Assembly (NCBI GenBank): GCA_964579765.1 | Contig: CAZOIK010000156.1 | Location: 1-14,790, forward strand | Source of the DNA: DATNBT01 sp964579765 | GTDB taxonomy: Bacteria; Acidobacteriota; Vicinamibacteria; Vicinamibacterales; CAVVIG01 | DNA length: 14,790 nt | Direction: 5' to 3' | Shown: positions 6,716-13,741 of the stretch, piece by piece | Layout: every line of letters begins with the position of its first letter | Numbering within the stretch: the first letter of the stretch is position 1 | Notes under the pieces: generated by a model | Database searches by the model: none | Told to the model about the DNA's origin: nothing | Seen by the model: the letters and a program-made list of their open reading frames with translations, nothing else | Position numbers and translations under genes: made by a program

Positions 6716-8121
6716 GCGGCCGCGCTCCGCACCTCGTCGATGCCGCCCTTCATGTAGAACTGCTCCTCGGGCACGTCGTCGTGCAGGCCGTCGAGGATCT
6801 CCTTGAACCCGCGCACGGTCTCGGCGACCGGCACCTGCCTGCCTTCGTGGCCGGTGAACACCTGCGCGACGCTGAACGGCTGGCTGAGAAACCGCTGGAT
6901 CTTGCGCGCGCGCAGCACCGTCAGCTTGTCCTCGGGCGAGAGCTCGTCCATCCCGAGGATGGCGATGATGTCCTGCAGATCCTTGAACCGCTGCAGCACC
7001 TTCTGGACGCGCCGCGCGACGTCGTAGTGCTCGTCGCCGACGACGTCGGGCGTCAGCGCGCGCGAGGTGGACGCGAGCGGATCGACAGCGGGGTAGATGC
7101 CGAGCTCGGCGATCGCGCGGTCGAGCACGAGCGTCGCGTCGAGATGCGCGAACGTCGTCGCCGGCGCGGGATCGGTCAGGTCGTCGGCGGGGACGTACAC
7201 CGCCTGGAACGACGTGATCGATCCGTGCTTGGTGGACGTGATCCGCTCCTGCAGCGTGCCCATCTCGGCGGCGAGCGTCGGCTGGTAGCCGACGGCGCTC
7301 GCCGTGCGCCCGAGCAGCGCCGAGACCTCGGCGCCGGCCTGCGAAAAGCGGAAGATGTTGTCGATGAAGAGCAGCACGTCCTGGTGCTTCTCATCGCGGA
7401 AGTACTCCGTGATGGCGAGTCCGGACAGCGCGACGCGCAGCCGCGCGCCCGGCGGCTCGTTCATCTGGCCGTAGACGAGGGTGATCTTCGAGGCGCCGGG
7501 ATTCTGCTCGTCGATGACGCCGGCCTGCGTCATCTCGTGATAGAGGTCGTTGCCCTCGCGCGTCCGCTCGCCGACGCCGGCGAACACCGACACGCCGCCG
7601 TGCAGCTTCGCGACGTTGTTGATGAGCTCCATGATGACGACGGTCTTGCCGACGCCCGCGCCGCCGAACGCGCCGACCTTGCCGCCTTTGAGAAACGGGC
7701 AGATGAGGTCGATCACCTTGATGCCCGTGGCCAGCACCGCCGGCGACGTGGACTGCTCCTCGAGCGAGGGCGGCGGCCGATGGATCGGGTAGCGGACGCG
7801 GGCATCGACCGGACCGCGATCGTCCACGGGCGTGCCGGTCACGTCGAACACGCGTCCCATCACGGCGTCGCCGACCGGCACCGAGATCGGCCCGCCCGTG
7901 TCGGCGACCAAACACCCGCGCTTCAGGCCCTCGGTGCCCGCCATCGACACGGCGCGGACGCGGCGGTCGCCGAGATGCTGCTGCACCTCGAGCGTCAGCG
8001 CGACGGGCTGCTCGTTCACGACGTACTCGACCGACAGCGCGTTGTAGATCGCCGGCATCGCGTCGAGGAACTCGACGTCCACCACGGGGCCGACGACCTG
8101 CACGATCGTTCCGGTGTTCAT
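6712..8121 (-). CDS. atpD: F1Fo ATP synthase subunit beta (catalytic)
   Basis: Catalytic beta subunit of F1, 469 residues, full length. The P-loop is GGAGVGKT (153-160; Lys159, Thr160), the catalytic glutamate is Glu185 in GVGERTREGNDLY, and Walker B is VLLFID (249-254). The adenine-pocket tyrosine lies in GIYPAVDPLASTSR (341-354). The C-terminal torque helix carries DELSPED (392-398) where E. coli has DELSEED. The start is ATG at 8121 with CGGAGG about 9 nt upstream, the best ribosome site within the operon, and it overlaps the atpG stop by 4 nt. It is one of three F1 genes following atpA in classical order. Confidence 0.98.
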   Translation of the reverse strand: MNTGTIVQVVGPVVDVEFLDAMPAIYNALSVEYVVNEQPVALTLEVQQHLGDRRVRAVSMAGTEGLKRGCLVADTGGPISVPVGDAVMGRVFDVTGTPVDDRGPVDARVRYPIHRPPPSLEEQSTSPAVLATGIKVIDLICPFLKGGKVGAFGGAGVGKTVVIMELINNVAKLHGGVSVFAGVGERTREGNDLYHEMTQAGVIDEQNPGASKITLVYGQMNEPPGARLRVALSGLAITEYFRDEKHQDVLLFIDNIFRFSQAGAEVSALLGRTASAVGYQPTLAAEMGTLQERITSTKHGSITSFQAVYVPADDLTDPAPATTFAHLDATLVLDRAIAELGIYPAVDPLASTSRALTPDVVGDEHYDVARRVQKVLQRFKDLQDIIAILGMDELSPEDKLTVLRARKIQRFLSQPFSVAQVFTGHEGRQVPVAETVRGFKEILDGLHDDVPEEQFYMKGGIDEVRSAAA

Positions 8122-8984
8122 GTGGTCTGCCCTCCGGAGATTTCGAGCAGCTCCTGCGTGATGCGGCCCTGGCGCAGGCGGTTGTATTCGAGCGTCAGGT
8201 CGCGAATCATCGCGGCCGCGTTGTCGCTGGCGGTGCTCATCGACACCATCCGGGCGCTCTGTTCGCTCGCTTTCGCATTCAGCAGCACGGCGTGGACGGC
8301 GACGTTGAGCCAGACGTCGAGGAGATAGCCGACGACGTCGGCGGCGTCGGGCTCGAAGAGGAACTCGGCGTGCCCGGCGAGCGCGTCGTCCGGCCGTGCG
8401 GCGCCGGGGATCTCGATGCCGGTGATGTCCGTGACCGGCAGGAGCTCGATGGCGACCGGCTGCTGCACCAGCGTGTTCACGAAGCGCGACGCGACGATGC
8501 GCACTTCGTCAACCTCTTGCTTCACGAACAGGTCCCGAACGAGCGCGGCGACGGCGCGCGACTCCGTGTAGCGCGGCGTGTCGCCGTACGGAAACTCCGC
8601 GACGAGCTGGCGCCGCGTTCGCGCGACGAACTGCGCCGCCTTGCGCCCGGCCGCGATGAACACCGTCGAGCTCGGATCGTAGCGGCCGGCCAGCCGGAAG
8701 ACGTTGCTGTTGAGCGCGCCGCACAGGCCGCGGTCGGAGGCGACGAGCAGCACCGCCCGCCGGCGGACCTCGCGCGCCTCGAGCAGCGGGTGCGTGAAGG
8801 TGGCGGCACGGGCCGTCGCGATCCGCTGAATCCGGTAGAGGAGCTGGACGAACGGCCGAATCTCGGTCGCGAGGTCCTGCGCCCTCCGCATCTTCGAGGC
8901 CGCCAGCATCTGCATCGCCCTGGTGATTTGCGCCGTGCTGGCGATCGATCGAATGCGCCGCCGGAGGTCGTGCGTGCCGGCCAT
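8118..8984 (-). CDS. atpG: F1Fo ATP synthase subunit gamma
   Basis: Rotor shaft subunit of F1, 288 residues. Both coiled-coil ends are recognisable: RRRIRSIASTAQITRAMQM (8-26) followed by AASKMRRAQ at the N-terminus, and MSTASDNAAAMIRDLTLEYN with RQGRITQELLEISGG at the C-terminus. The central Rossmann-like part has the conserved SDRGLCGALNSNV. The ATG at 8984 is 2 nt after the atpA stop, with no good Shine-Dalgarno sequence, so translation is probably coupled to atpA. The stop overlaps the atpD start (ATGA at 8118-8121). Confidence 0.97.
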   Translation of the reverse strand: MAGTHDLRRRIRSIASTAQITRAMQMLAASKMRRAQDLATEIRPFVQLLYRIQRIATARAATFTHPLLEAREVRRRAVLLVASDRGLCGALNSNVFRLAGRYDPSSTVFIAAGRKAAQFVARTRRQLVAEFPYGDTPRYTESRAVAALVRDLFVKQEVDEVRIVASRFVNTLVQQPVAIELLPVTDITGIEIPGAARPDDALAGHAEFLFEPDAADVVGYLLDVWLNVAVHAVLLNAKASEQSARMVSMSTASDNAAAMIRDLTLEYNRLRQGRITQELLEISGGQTT

Positions 8985-8986
8985 GG

Positions 8987-10519
8987 CTACGTCCAGAGCG
9001 CCGCGAAGCGGTTGCACGCCGCCCGCAGCGACGCCGTCAGCGCGTCGTCGAGCGCGGGCCGGGCCGCGATCGCCGCGAGCACGTCGGACGCCGAGGCGGT
9101 CAGGAACTCGGTCAGCCGCGACTGGTATTCCTTGACCCTGGCGACGGGCACCGGATCGAGGTAGCCGTTCTGCGCGCACCAGAGGAGCGCGATCTGCACC
9201 TCGGCGGACACCGGCGCGTGCTGCGGCTGATTGAAGAGCTCGAGAACGCGCTTGCCGCGGTCGATCCGCGCCTGCGTCGCCGGGTCGAGCTCCGATCCGA
9301 ACTGCGCGAAGGCGGCGAGCTCGCGAAACTGCGCGAGCTCGCCCTTGAGCTGGCCGGCCACCTGCTTCATCGCCTTGCGCTGCGCCGCCGATCCGACGCG
9401 CGACACCGACAGGCCGACCGAGATGGCCGGACGCGTGCCTTGATAGAAAAGATCGGTCTCGAGATAGATCTGGCCGTCCGTGATCGAGATGACGTTCGTC
9501 GGGATGTACGCCGACACGTCGCCTGCCTGCGTCTCGACGATCGGCAGGGCCGTGAGCGAACCGCCGCCGTAGCGTTCCTCGACGCGCGCGGCGCGCTCGA
9601 GCAGCCGGCTGTGCAGATAGAACACGTCGCCGGGATACGCTTCGCGGCCGGACGGCCGCTTCAGCACGAGCGAGACCTGCCGGTACGCGACGGCGTGTTT
9701 CGACAAGTCGTCGAAGACGATCAGCGCGTCCATGCCGTGGTCCATGAACCATTCGCCGATCGCCGCGCCGGCAAACGGCGCGAGGTACTGACTGGTCGCC
9801 GAGTCGGCGGCGGTTGCGGCAACGACGACCGTGTCGGGCAAGGCACCGGCGTCGTCGAGCACCGAGACGACCTGCGCGACGGTGGACTGCTTCTGGCCAA
9901 TCGCGACGTAGATGCAGTACACCGGCCGGTACGCCGAGTCGCCGGCCGCCCGCGCCGCGGCGTTCAGGCGCGCCTGGTTGAGGATCGCGTCGATGCAGAT
10001 GGTCGTCTTGCCGGTGGAGCGGTCGCCGATGACGAGCTCGCGCTGGCCGCGCCCGATCGGGATCATCGCGTCGATGGCCATGGTGCCGGTCTCGAGCGGC
10101 TGCGAGATGGGCCGGCGCCGCATGATGCCCGGCGCAATCTTCTCGACCGGGTAGGCCGTGTCGCTCGCGATCGGCCCTCGGCCGTCGAGCGGTTCGCCGA
10201 GCGTGTTCACGACGCGGCCGAGCAGGCCCAGCCCGACCGGCACCTGCAGCAGCCGGCCGGTGCCGCGCACCTCGGTGCCTTCCTCGAGCCTGGTGTGATC
10301 GCCGATGACGATCGCGCCGACGTCGCTCTCTTCCAGACTCAGCGCGAGACCGGTGACGCCGCCGCCGAAGTCGAGCATCTCGTTGAGCATCACGTCGCGC
10401 AGCCCCTCGACGCGCGCGACGCCGTCGCCGATCTCGCGGATCACGCCGGCGCTCTGCCACGCGCGCTCGCGCACCGCGCCCGTGAGCTGGGCCTCGATCT
10501 CTTCGACGAGCGTCGTCAT
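8987..10519 (-). CDS. atpA: F1Fo ATP synthase subunit alpha
   Basis: Non-catalytic alpha subunit of F1, 510 residues, near the usual length. The P-loop is GDRSTGKT (165-172), with Ser where E. coli has Gln. ALIVFDDLSKHAVAYRQ (265-281) is the Walker B region, and the arginine finger is Arg374 in SVSRVGSAAQ. The N-terminal helix (TTLVEEIEAQLTGAVRERA) that normally docks onto delta is present, which matters because the delta subunit here is short. The ATG at 10519 has GGAG about 8 nt upstream and overlaps the atpH stop by 4 nt (10516-10519). The order atpH-atpA-atpG-atpD-atpC is that of standard bacterial F-ATPases. Confidence 0.98.
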   Translation of the reverse strand: MTTLVEEIEAQLTGAVRERAWQSAGVIREIGDGVARVEGLRDVMLNEMLDFGGGVTGLALSLEESDVGAIVIGDHTRLEEGTEVRGTGRLLQVPVGLGLLGRVVNTLGEPLDGRGPIASDTAYPVEKIAPGIMRRRPISQPLETGTMAIDAMIPIGRGQRELVIGDRSTGKTTICIDAILNQARLNAAARAAGDSAYRPVYCIYVAIGQKQSTVAQVVSVLDDAGALPDTVVVAATAADSATSQYLAPFAGAAIGEWFMDHGMDALIVFDDLSKHAVAYRQVSLVLKRPSGREAYPGDVFYLHSRLLERAARVEERYGGGSLTALPIVETQAGDVSAYIPTNVISITDGQIYLETDLFYQGTRPAISVGLSVSRVGSAAQRKAMKQVAGQLKGELAQFRELAAFAQFGSELDPATQARIDRGKRVLELFNQPQHAPVSAEVQIALLWCAQNGYLDPVPVARVKEYQSRLTEFLTASASDVLAAIAARPALDDALTASLRAACNRFAALWT

Positions 10520-10908
10520 GACTGCTGCTCCAGCGCGGCCAGCCGGGCGCGCACGCTGTCGTCGAACACGTCGCTCCACGCCACAATGCGGAGTCCGCCG
10601 ATGAGCGCGGGATCGACGGTGAACGTGACGTCCATCGGGCGCGCGTAGCGGCGTTCGAGGCCGGCGGTCACGGCCGCGCGCGTCGCGGCGTCGAGCGGCG
10701 CGGCGCTGGCGACCTCGGCGGATCGGCGCGTGTCGTCGCGCCTGAGCAGTCGAACGAAGGCAGCCAGCACGGCGAGCCCGCCGGGGCGAGGCGTCGCCAG
10801 CAGCGCCTGCGCGATCCGGCGGACGCCCGCCCCGGCGGGCGCGCCGGTCACCCCCCCACGGCGCCAGAGGCGGCCCTCGTCGCGCGCGATCTGGCGCTTC
10901 GCGATCAT
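10516..10908 (-). CDS. atpH: F1Fo ATP synthase subunit delta, N-terminally shortened
   Basis: Peripheral-stalk delta subunit joining the b subunits to F1. The C-terminal 68 residues align by eye with E. coli delta: EVASAAPLDAATRAAVTAGL, then VDPALIGGLRIVAWSDVFDD with SVRARLAAL (98-125). The product is 130 residues against about 177 in E. coli. IAQALLATPRPGGLAVLAAFVRLL (32-55) fits the last helices of the N-terminal domain, so the first roughly four helices, which contact alpha, are absent or replaced by a short basic segment. The ends are fixed by ATGA overlaps with atpF (10905-10908) and atpA (10516-10519), so there is no space for missing residues in frame. It contains a run of seven G (coding strand) and a GC hairpin near the start. 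Confidence 0.88.
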   Translation of the reverse strand: MIAKRQIARDEGRLWRRGGVTGAPAGAGVRRIAQALLATPRPGGLAVLAAFVRLLRRDDTRRSAEVASAAPLDAATRAAVTAGLERRYARPMDVTFTVDPALIGGLRIVAWSDVFDDSVRARLAALEQQS

Positions 10909-11411
10909 GCGAGATACCGGGCGGCTTCGGCCGCAAGCCGCCGCTGATCGGCGTCAGTGAGCACTTTGCCCGCCACCGCCGCGGTGGTTTCGACGACCAG
11001 GTGCGCGGCGTTCCGCCGCACGTCGGCCAGCATGCGTCGCCGCTCCTGCTCGGCGGCGTCCCGGGCGCGGCCGACCATCTGTTCGCCGAGCGCGCGCGCG
11101 CGCAGCACTTCGCGGTCGGTGATCTGCCTGGCCGCGTGCCTCGCGTCGCCGATGACGCGTGCGGCCTCGGCCTGCGCGGCCGCGAGCACGTCCTGGCGCT
11201 CGGCGTCGATCTGTCTCCGCTCGGCGGCGATCGCCGCGGCGTTCGCGAGCCCCTGCGCGATCTGCTGCTGCCGCGCGTGCAGCGTCTTCAACACGGGCGC
11301 GTAAGCGAAGCGGTAGAGCAGCGCGCAGACGATCGCGAAGCTGATCATCTGCGACAGCAGATGCGGCCAGTCCACGCCGAAGCTCCGGGCAATCTGGTCG
11401 AGGGCGCCCAT
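10905..11411 (-). CDS. atpF: F1Fo ATP synthase subunit b
   Basis: Membrane-anchored stator subunit, 168 residues. One N-terminal membrane helix (about 16-38, HLLSQMISFAIVCALLYRFAY) is followed by a long charged Ala/Arg/Glu-rich coiled coil (RRQIDAERQDVLAAAQAEAA and onwards) and a C-terminal segment ending VAGKVLTDADQRRLAAEAARYLA, as in other b subunits. Only one b gene is present, so a homodimer is expected. The ATG at 11411 lies 3 nt after the atpE stop, and the TGA overlaps the atpH start by 4 nt. Confidence 0.95.
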   Translation of the reverse strand: MGALDQIARSFGVDWPHLLSQMISFAIVCALLYRFAYAPVLKTLHARQQQIAQGLANAAAIAAERRQIDAERQDVLAAAQAEAARVIGDARHAARQITDREVLRARALGEQMVGRARDAAEQERRRMLADVRRNAAHLVVETTAAVAGKVLTDADQRRLAAEAARYLA

Positions 11412-11414
11412 GCG

Positions 11415-11603
11415 CTACCTGGCGAGGAACAGCGCGTAGAAGACAATCGCTTCCGCGAAGGCGATCGCGAGAATCGACTGCACCATCACCTGGGTGGCCG
11501 ATCCCGGGTTGCGGCCCACCGCCTCGGACGCCTTCGCGCCGATGTAGCCGACGGCCAGCGCCGCGCCGAGCGCGGCGAGCCCGATGTGAATGTTGCCGGT
11601 CAT
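11415..11603 (-). CDS. atpE: F1Fo ATP synthase subunit c (ring proteolipid)
   Basis: Two-helix proteolipid of the rotor ring, 62 residues, shorter than the common 70-90. Helix 1 (IGLAALGAALAVGYIGAKAS) leads to the polar loop EAVGRNPGSATQ with the conserved RNP. Helix 2 (SILAIAFAEAIVFYALFLAR) carries the ion-binding Glu51. Na+-type rings have Gln in helix 1 and Ser after the Glu; here the aligned positions are Val17 and Ala52, so proton coupling is predicted. The ATG at 11603 overlaps the atpB stop (ATGA at 11600-11603). The gene is too short to stand out by length alone, but the sequence is unmistakable. Confidence 0.95.
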   Translation of the reverse strand: MTGNIHIGLAALGAALAVGYIGAKASEAVGRNPGSATQVMVQSILAIAFAEAIVFYALFLAR

Positions 11604-12397
11604 GAGGCGCTCGCTTTCTCGTGGGCCGGGCAGACGAGGAGGGTGAAGACGGCCGTCAGCAGCATGAACACGAGGGCCTGCACGAGGCCCACGAGCAGTT
11701 CGAGGAAGTAGAACGGCACCTGCACGAGCCAGCCGACGGCGGGCACGCGCGCCATCCGGTCGAGCATCGTCTCGCCGGCGAACACGTTGCCGAACAGCCG
11801 GAAGCTCAGCGAGACGGGACGGAAGAGAATCGAGACGACTTCGAGGCAGCCGGCGGCGAAGAACACCACCGTCAGCAGCACGCGCAGCGCGCCGGTGGCG
11901 TCGCCTTTCGGCGCGAACAGCTCGACGAAGAATCCGCGGACGCCGACCGCCTGCACCGCCCACACGATCCAGCACGCGAAGAAGATCAGCGCCATCGCGA
12001 GCGTGAGGTTGACGTCCGCGTTGGCGCCGCGCAGCAGCGGCTCCTCGACGACGAAGCCGTCGCCGGCGTGGTGGCCCCAGCCGATGGAGCCGACGCCGGG
12101 GACGAGGCCGATCCAGTTGGCCGAGAGGATGAAGATGAAGACGGTGCCGAAGTACCAGAACGTCTGCTTCGTCAGCGGCGGACCGAGGATGCCTTCGAGA
12201 AACCGGTAGAGCCCCTCGACCATCCACTCGAGCACGTTCTGCGGGCCGGACGGCACCATCTGCATCCGCCGCGTCGCCGTCTGCGCGAACACGACCAGGC
12301 CGAGCGCCACCGCCCACATCACGACCATCGAGTTCGTGATCGGAAGGCCCGCGACTCTGGCGATCTCGACCGCCTGCGGCGTCAGCTCGTGCTCCAT
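11600..12397 (-). CDS. atpB: F1Fo ATP synthase subunit a
   Basis: Proton-channel subunit of Fo, 265 residues with about five or six membrane helices. The essential arginine is Arg200 in SLSFRLFGNVFAGE, with Glu209 in the same helix, and Gln240 in LVGLVQALVFMLLTAVF matches E. coli Gln252. Glu233 stands where E. coli has His245, a common swap. QNVLEWMVEGLYRFLEGILG (53-72) is the family's conserved first-helix region. The ATG at 12397 is chosen because MEHELTPQ is the family-like N-terminus; an in-frame GTG at 12475 would add a basic 26-residue extension. No Shine-Dalgarno sequence precedes the ATG. It is first in the operon; no atpI-like gene precedes it. Confidence 0.95.
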   Translation of the reverse strand: MEHELTPQAVEIARVAGLPITNSMVVMWAVALGLVVFAQTATRRMQMVPSGPQNVLEWMVEGLYRFLEGILGPPLTKQTFWYFGTVFIFILSANWIGLVPGVGSIGWGHHAGDGFVVEEPLLRGANADVNLTLAMALIFFACWIVWAVQAVGVRGFFVELFAPKGDATGALRVLLTVVFFAAGCLEVVSILFRPVSLSFRLFGNVFAGETMLDRMARVPAVGWLVQVPFYFLELLVGLVQALVFMLLTAVFTLLVCPAHEKASAS

Positions 12398-12586
12398 GCG
12401 TCGGCGCGTCGTGTTGCGCGAAGCCTGCCAACGCGATTGCGCCCGCACTTGTGGACTTGCGGACCCGCGGCTCACGGCCGATCAGCGGACGATCACGGCA
12501 CGTCGTGACACCGCGCGCGGCCGATCGCGCTGCCCGGCGACGCGGTCGGGGCGAGCATCTTGCACGACGCTCCAGCCGGCTGCGAC
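12398..12586. promoter_or_regulatory. Divergent region between atp operon and RND efflux unit, with weak dyad
   Basis: This 189-bp gap must carry promoters for both the ATP synthase operon (leftward) and the efflux genes (rightward). No clear sigma-70 pair is visible. It contains the dyad TCACG-N6-CGTGA (12493-12508), flanked by two copies of CGGCCGATC (12475-12483 and 12518-12526) whose starts are 43 nt apart. These could be a regulator site, but short GC-rich matches arise easily by chance. Confidence 0.35.
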
Positions 12587-13738
12587 ATGCATCGACAGAC
12601 GACGTGTTTCTTGCTTCTCGCCGTGGTCGCCGCGGCGGCCGCCGGCGTCGCGTGCCGCCGGTCGGCGACCACCAGCGCGCCGTCTCCTCCCGAGGTGTAC
12701 GTCGCAGCCGTCGTACAGCAGGACGTCCCCGATTACCTCGATCTGGTCGGCCAGACGGTCGGCTTTCAAGACGTCGAGATCCGCGCGCGCGTCGAAGGGT
12801 TTCTGCAGACGATGGACTTTCGCGAGGGCTCGTTCGTGCGGAAGGGCGCGCTGCTGTATCAGATCGACCCGAAGCCGCTGCAGGCCGTGCTCGACGCGGC
12901 CGTCGCCGACAAAGCGACCGCGCAGGCGCGGCTGACGAAAGCGACGAACGACGTCCTCCGCTATACGCCGCTCGTGTCGCGCCAGGCCGTCAGCCGTCAG
13001 GAGCTCGACGACGCGCGGTCGGCGCAGGAGGCCGCCAGCTCGCAGGTGGCGGCGGCCGCGGCCGCTGTCGAGAAGGCGACGCTCGATCTCGGATACACGC
13101 GCGTGGTGTCGCCGATCAACGGCCTCGTGGGCACGACGCGCGTCAAGCCGGGCAACCTCGTCGGGAAGGGAGAGCCGACGCTCTTGACCGTCGTCTCGCA
13201 GATCGACCCGATCCTGTTTCACGTCGGTCTCACCGAAGCCGACTTTCTCCGCCTGGCCCGCCGCGAGCCGTCGCGCATCGGCGAGCCGCCGCGGACCGGC
13301 GGCATCGAGCTGACGCTCGCCGACGGCAGCCGGCATCCGCAGACGGGGCGCGTGTACGCCGTCGATCGTCAAGTGGATCCGGCGACCGGCACGCTCGGCA
13401 TCCAGATCGAGTTTCCGAACCCGGCGTTCATCCTGCGGCCGGGCCAGTACGGGCGCGCGCGCGCGGTCATCGGCGTGCAGAAGAACGCGCTCCTGGTGCC
13501 GCAGCGCGCGGTGCAGGAGATTCAGAACCTGTACACCGTCGCCGTCGTCCGGCCCGACAACACGGTCGCGTTCAGGAACGTGACGGTCGGCCCACGTGTA
13601 GACACGCGGTGGGTCGTCGAGCGCGGTCTCGCGCCCGGCGACGTCGTCGTCGCCGAGGGCCTGCAGCGCGTGCGCGACGGGATGGCCGTGCGCACGCGTC
13701 CGTTTGCGGAAGCGCCCGCGGAAGGCGCGGCGAACTGA
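12587..13738 (+). CDS. RND efflux periplasmic adaptor (membrane fusion protein)
   Basis: AcrA/MexA-type adaptor, 383 residues, linking an inner-membrane RND pump to an outer-membrane channel. The N-terminus is hydrophobic and ends in Cys23 (AAGVAC), possibly a lipoprotein anchor though the lipobox is atypical. The two lipoyl half-motifs are present (EIRARVEGFLQ, 64-74, and YTRVVSPINGLVGTTRVKPG, 170-189), with the helical hairpin between them (about 97-165, Ala-rich). LTEADFLRL and the following segment form the beta-barrel, and the C-terminal region has the membrane-proximal elements (ALLVPQRAVQEIQ, VAEGLQRVRDGM). The ATG at 12587 is favoured over an in-frame TTG at 12560 because it starts the signal sequence directly. 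Three nt separate it from the pump gene. Substrates cannot be told from sequence. Confidence 0.9.
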   Translation: MHRQTTCFLLLAVVAAAAAGVACRRSATTSAPSPPEVYVAAVVQQDVPDYLDLVGQTVGFQDVEIRARVEGFLQTMDFREGSFVRKGALLYQIDPKPLQAVLDAAVADKATAQARLTKATNDVLRYTPLVSRQAVSRQELDDARSAQEAASSQVAAAAAAVEKATLDLGYTRVVSPINGLVGTTRVKPGNLVGKGEPTLLTVVSQIDPILFHVGLTEADFLRLARREPSRIGEPPRTGGIELTLADGSRHPQTGRVYAVDRQVDPATGTLGIQIEFPNPAFILRPGQYGRARAVIGVQKNALLVPQRAVQEIQNLYTVAVVRPDNTVAFRNVTVGPRVDTRWVVERGLAPGDVVVAEGLQRVRDGMAVRTRPFAEAPAEGAAN

Positions 13739-13741
13739 GCC

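Noticed and set aside
6781..8328. Plus-strand open frame opposite atpD (515 codons)
   Set aside because: Low-complexity shadow of atpD, whose minus-strand product has all catalytic motifs.
9218..10648. Plus-strand open frame opposite atpA (476 codons)
   Set aside because: Same antisense artefact of GC-rich codon use; atpA motifs lie on the other strand.
10516..10908. Frameshifted atpH with a lost upstream part
   Set aside because: atpF is intact to its normal C-terminus and overlaps the atpH start by 4 nt, so about 45 extra residues cannot fit upstream in any frame. A single-base error at the G7 run would change only about 18 residues.
6305..12397. Na+-translocating N-ATPase type operon
   Set aside because: N-ATPase operons begin with beta and epsilon genes, include AtpQ/AtpR and lack delta. 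Here the order is classical, delta is present (though short) and the c subunit lacks Na+ ligands.
12560..12586. TTG start nine codons upstream in the adaptor gene
   Set aside because: It would put nine residues before the signal sequence and has no ribosome site; the ATG at 12587 begins the signal directly.
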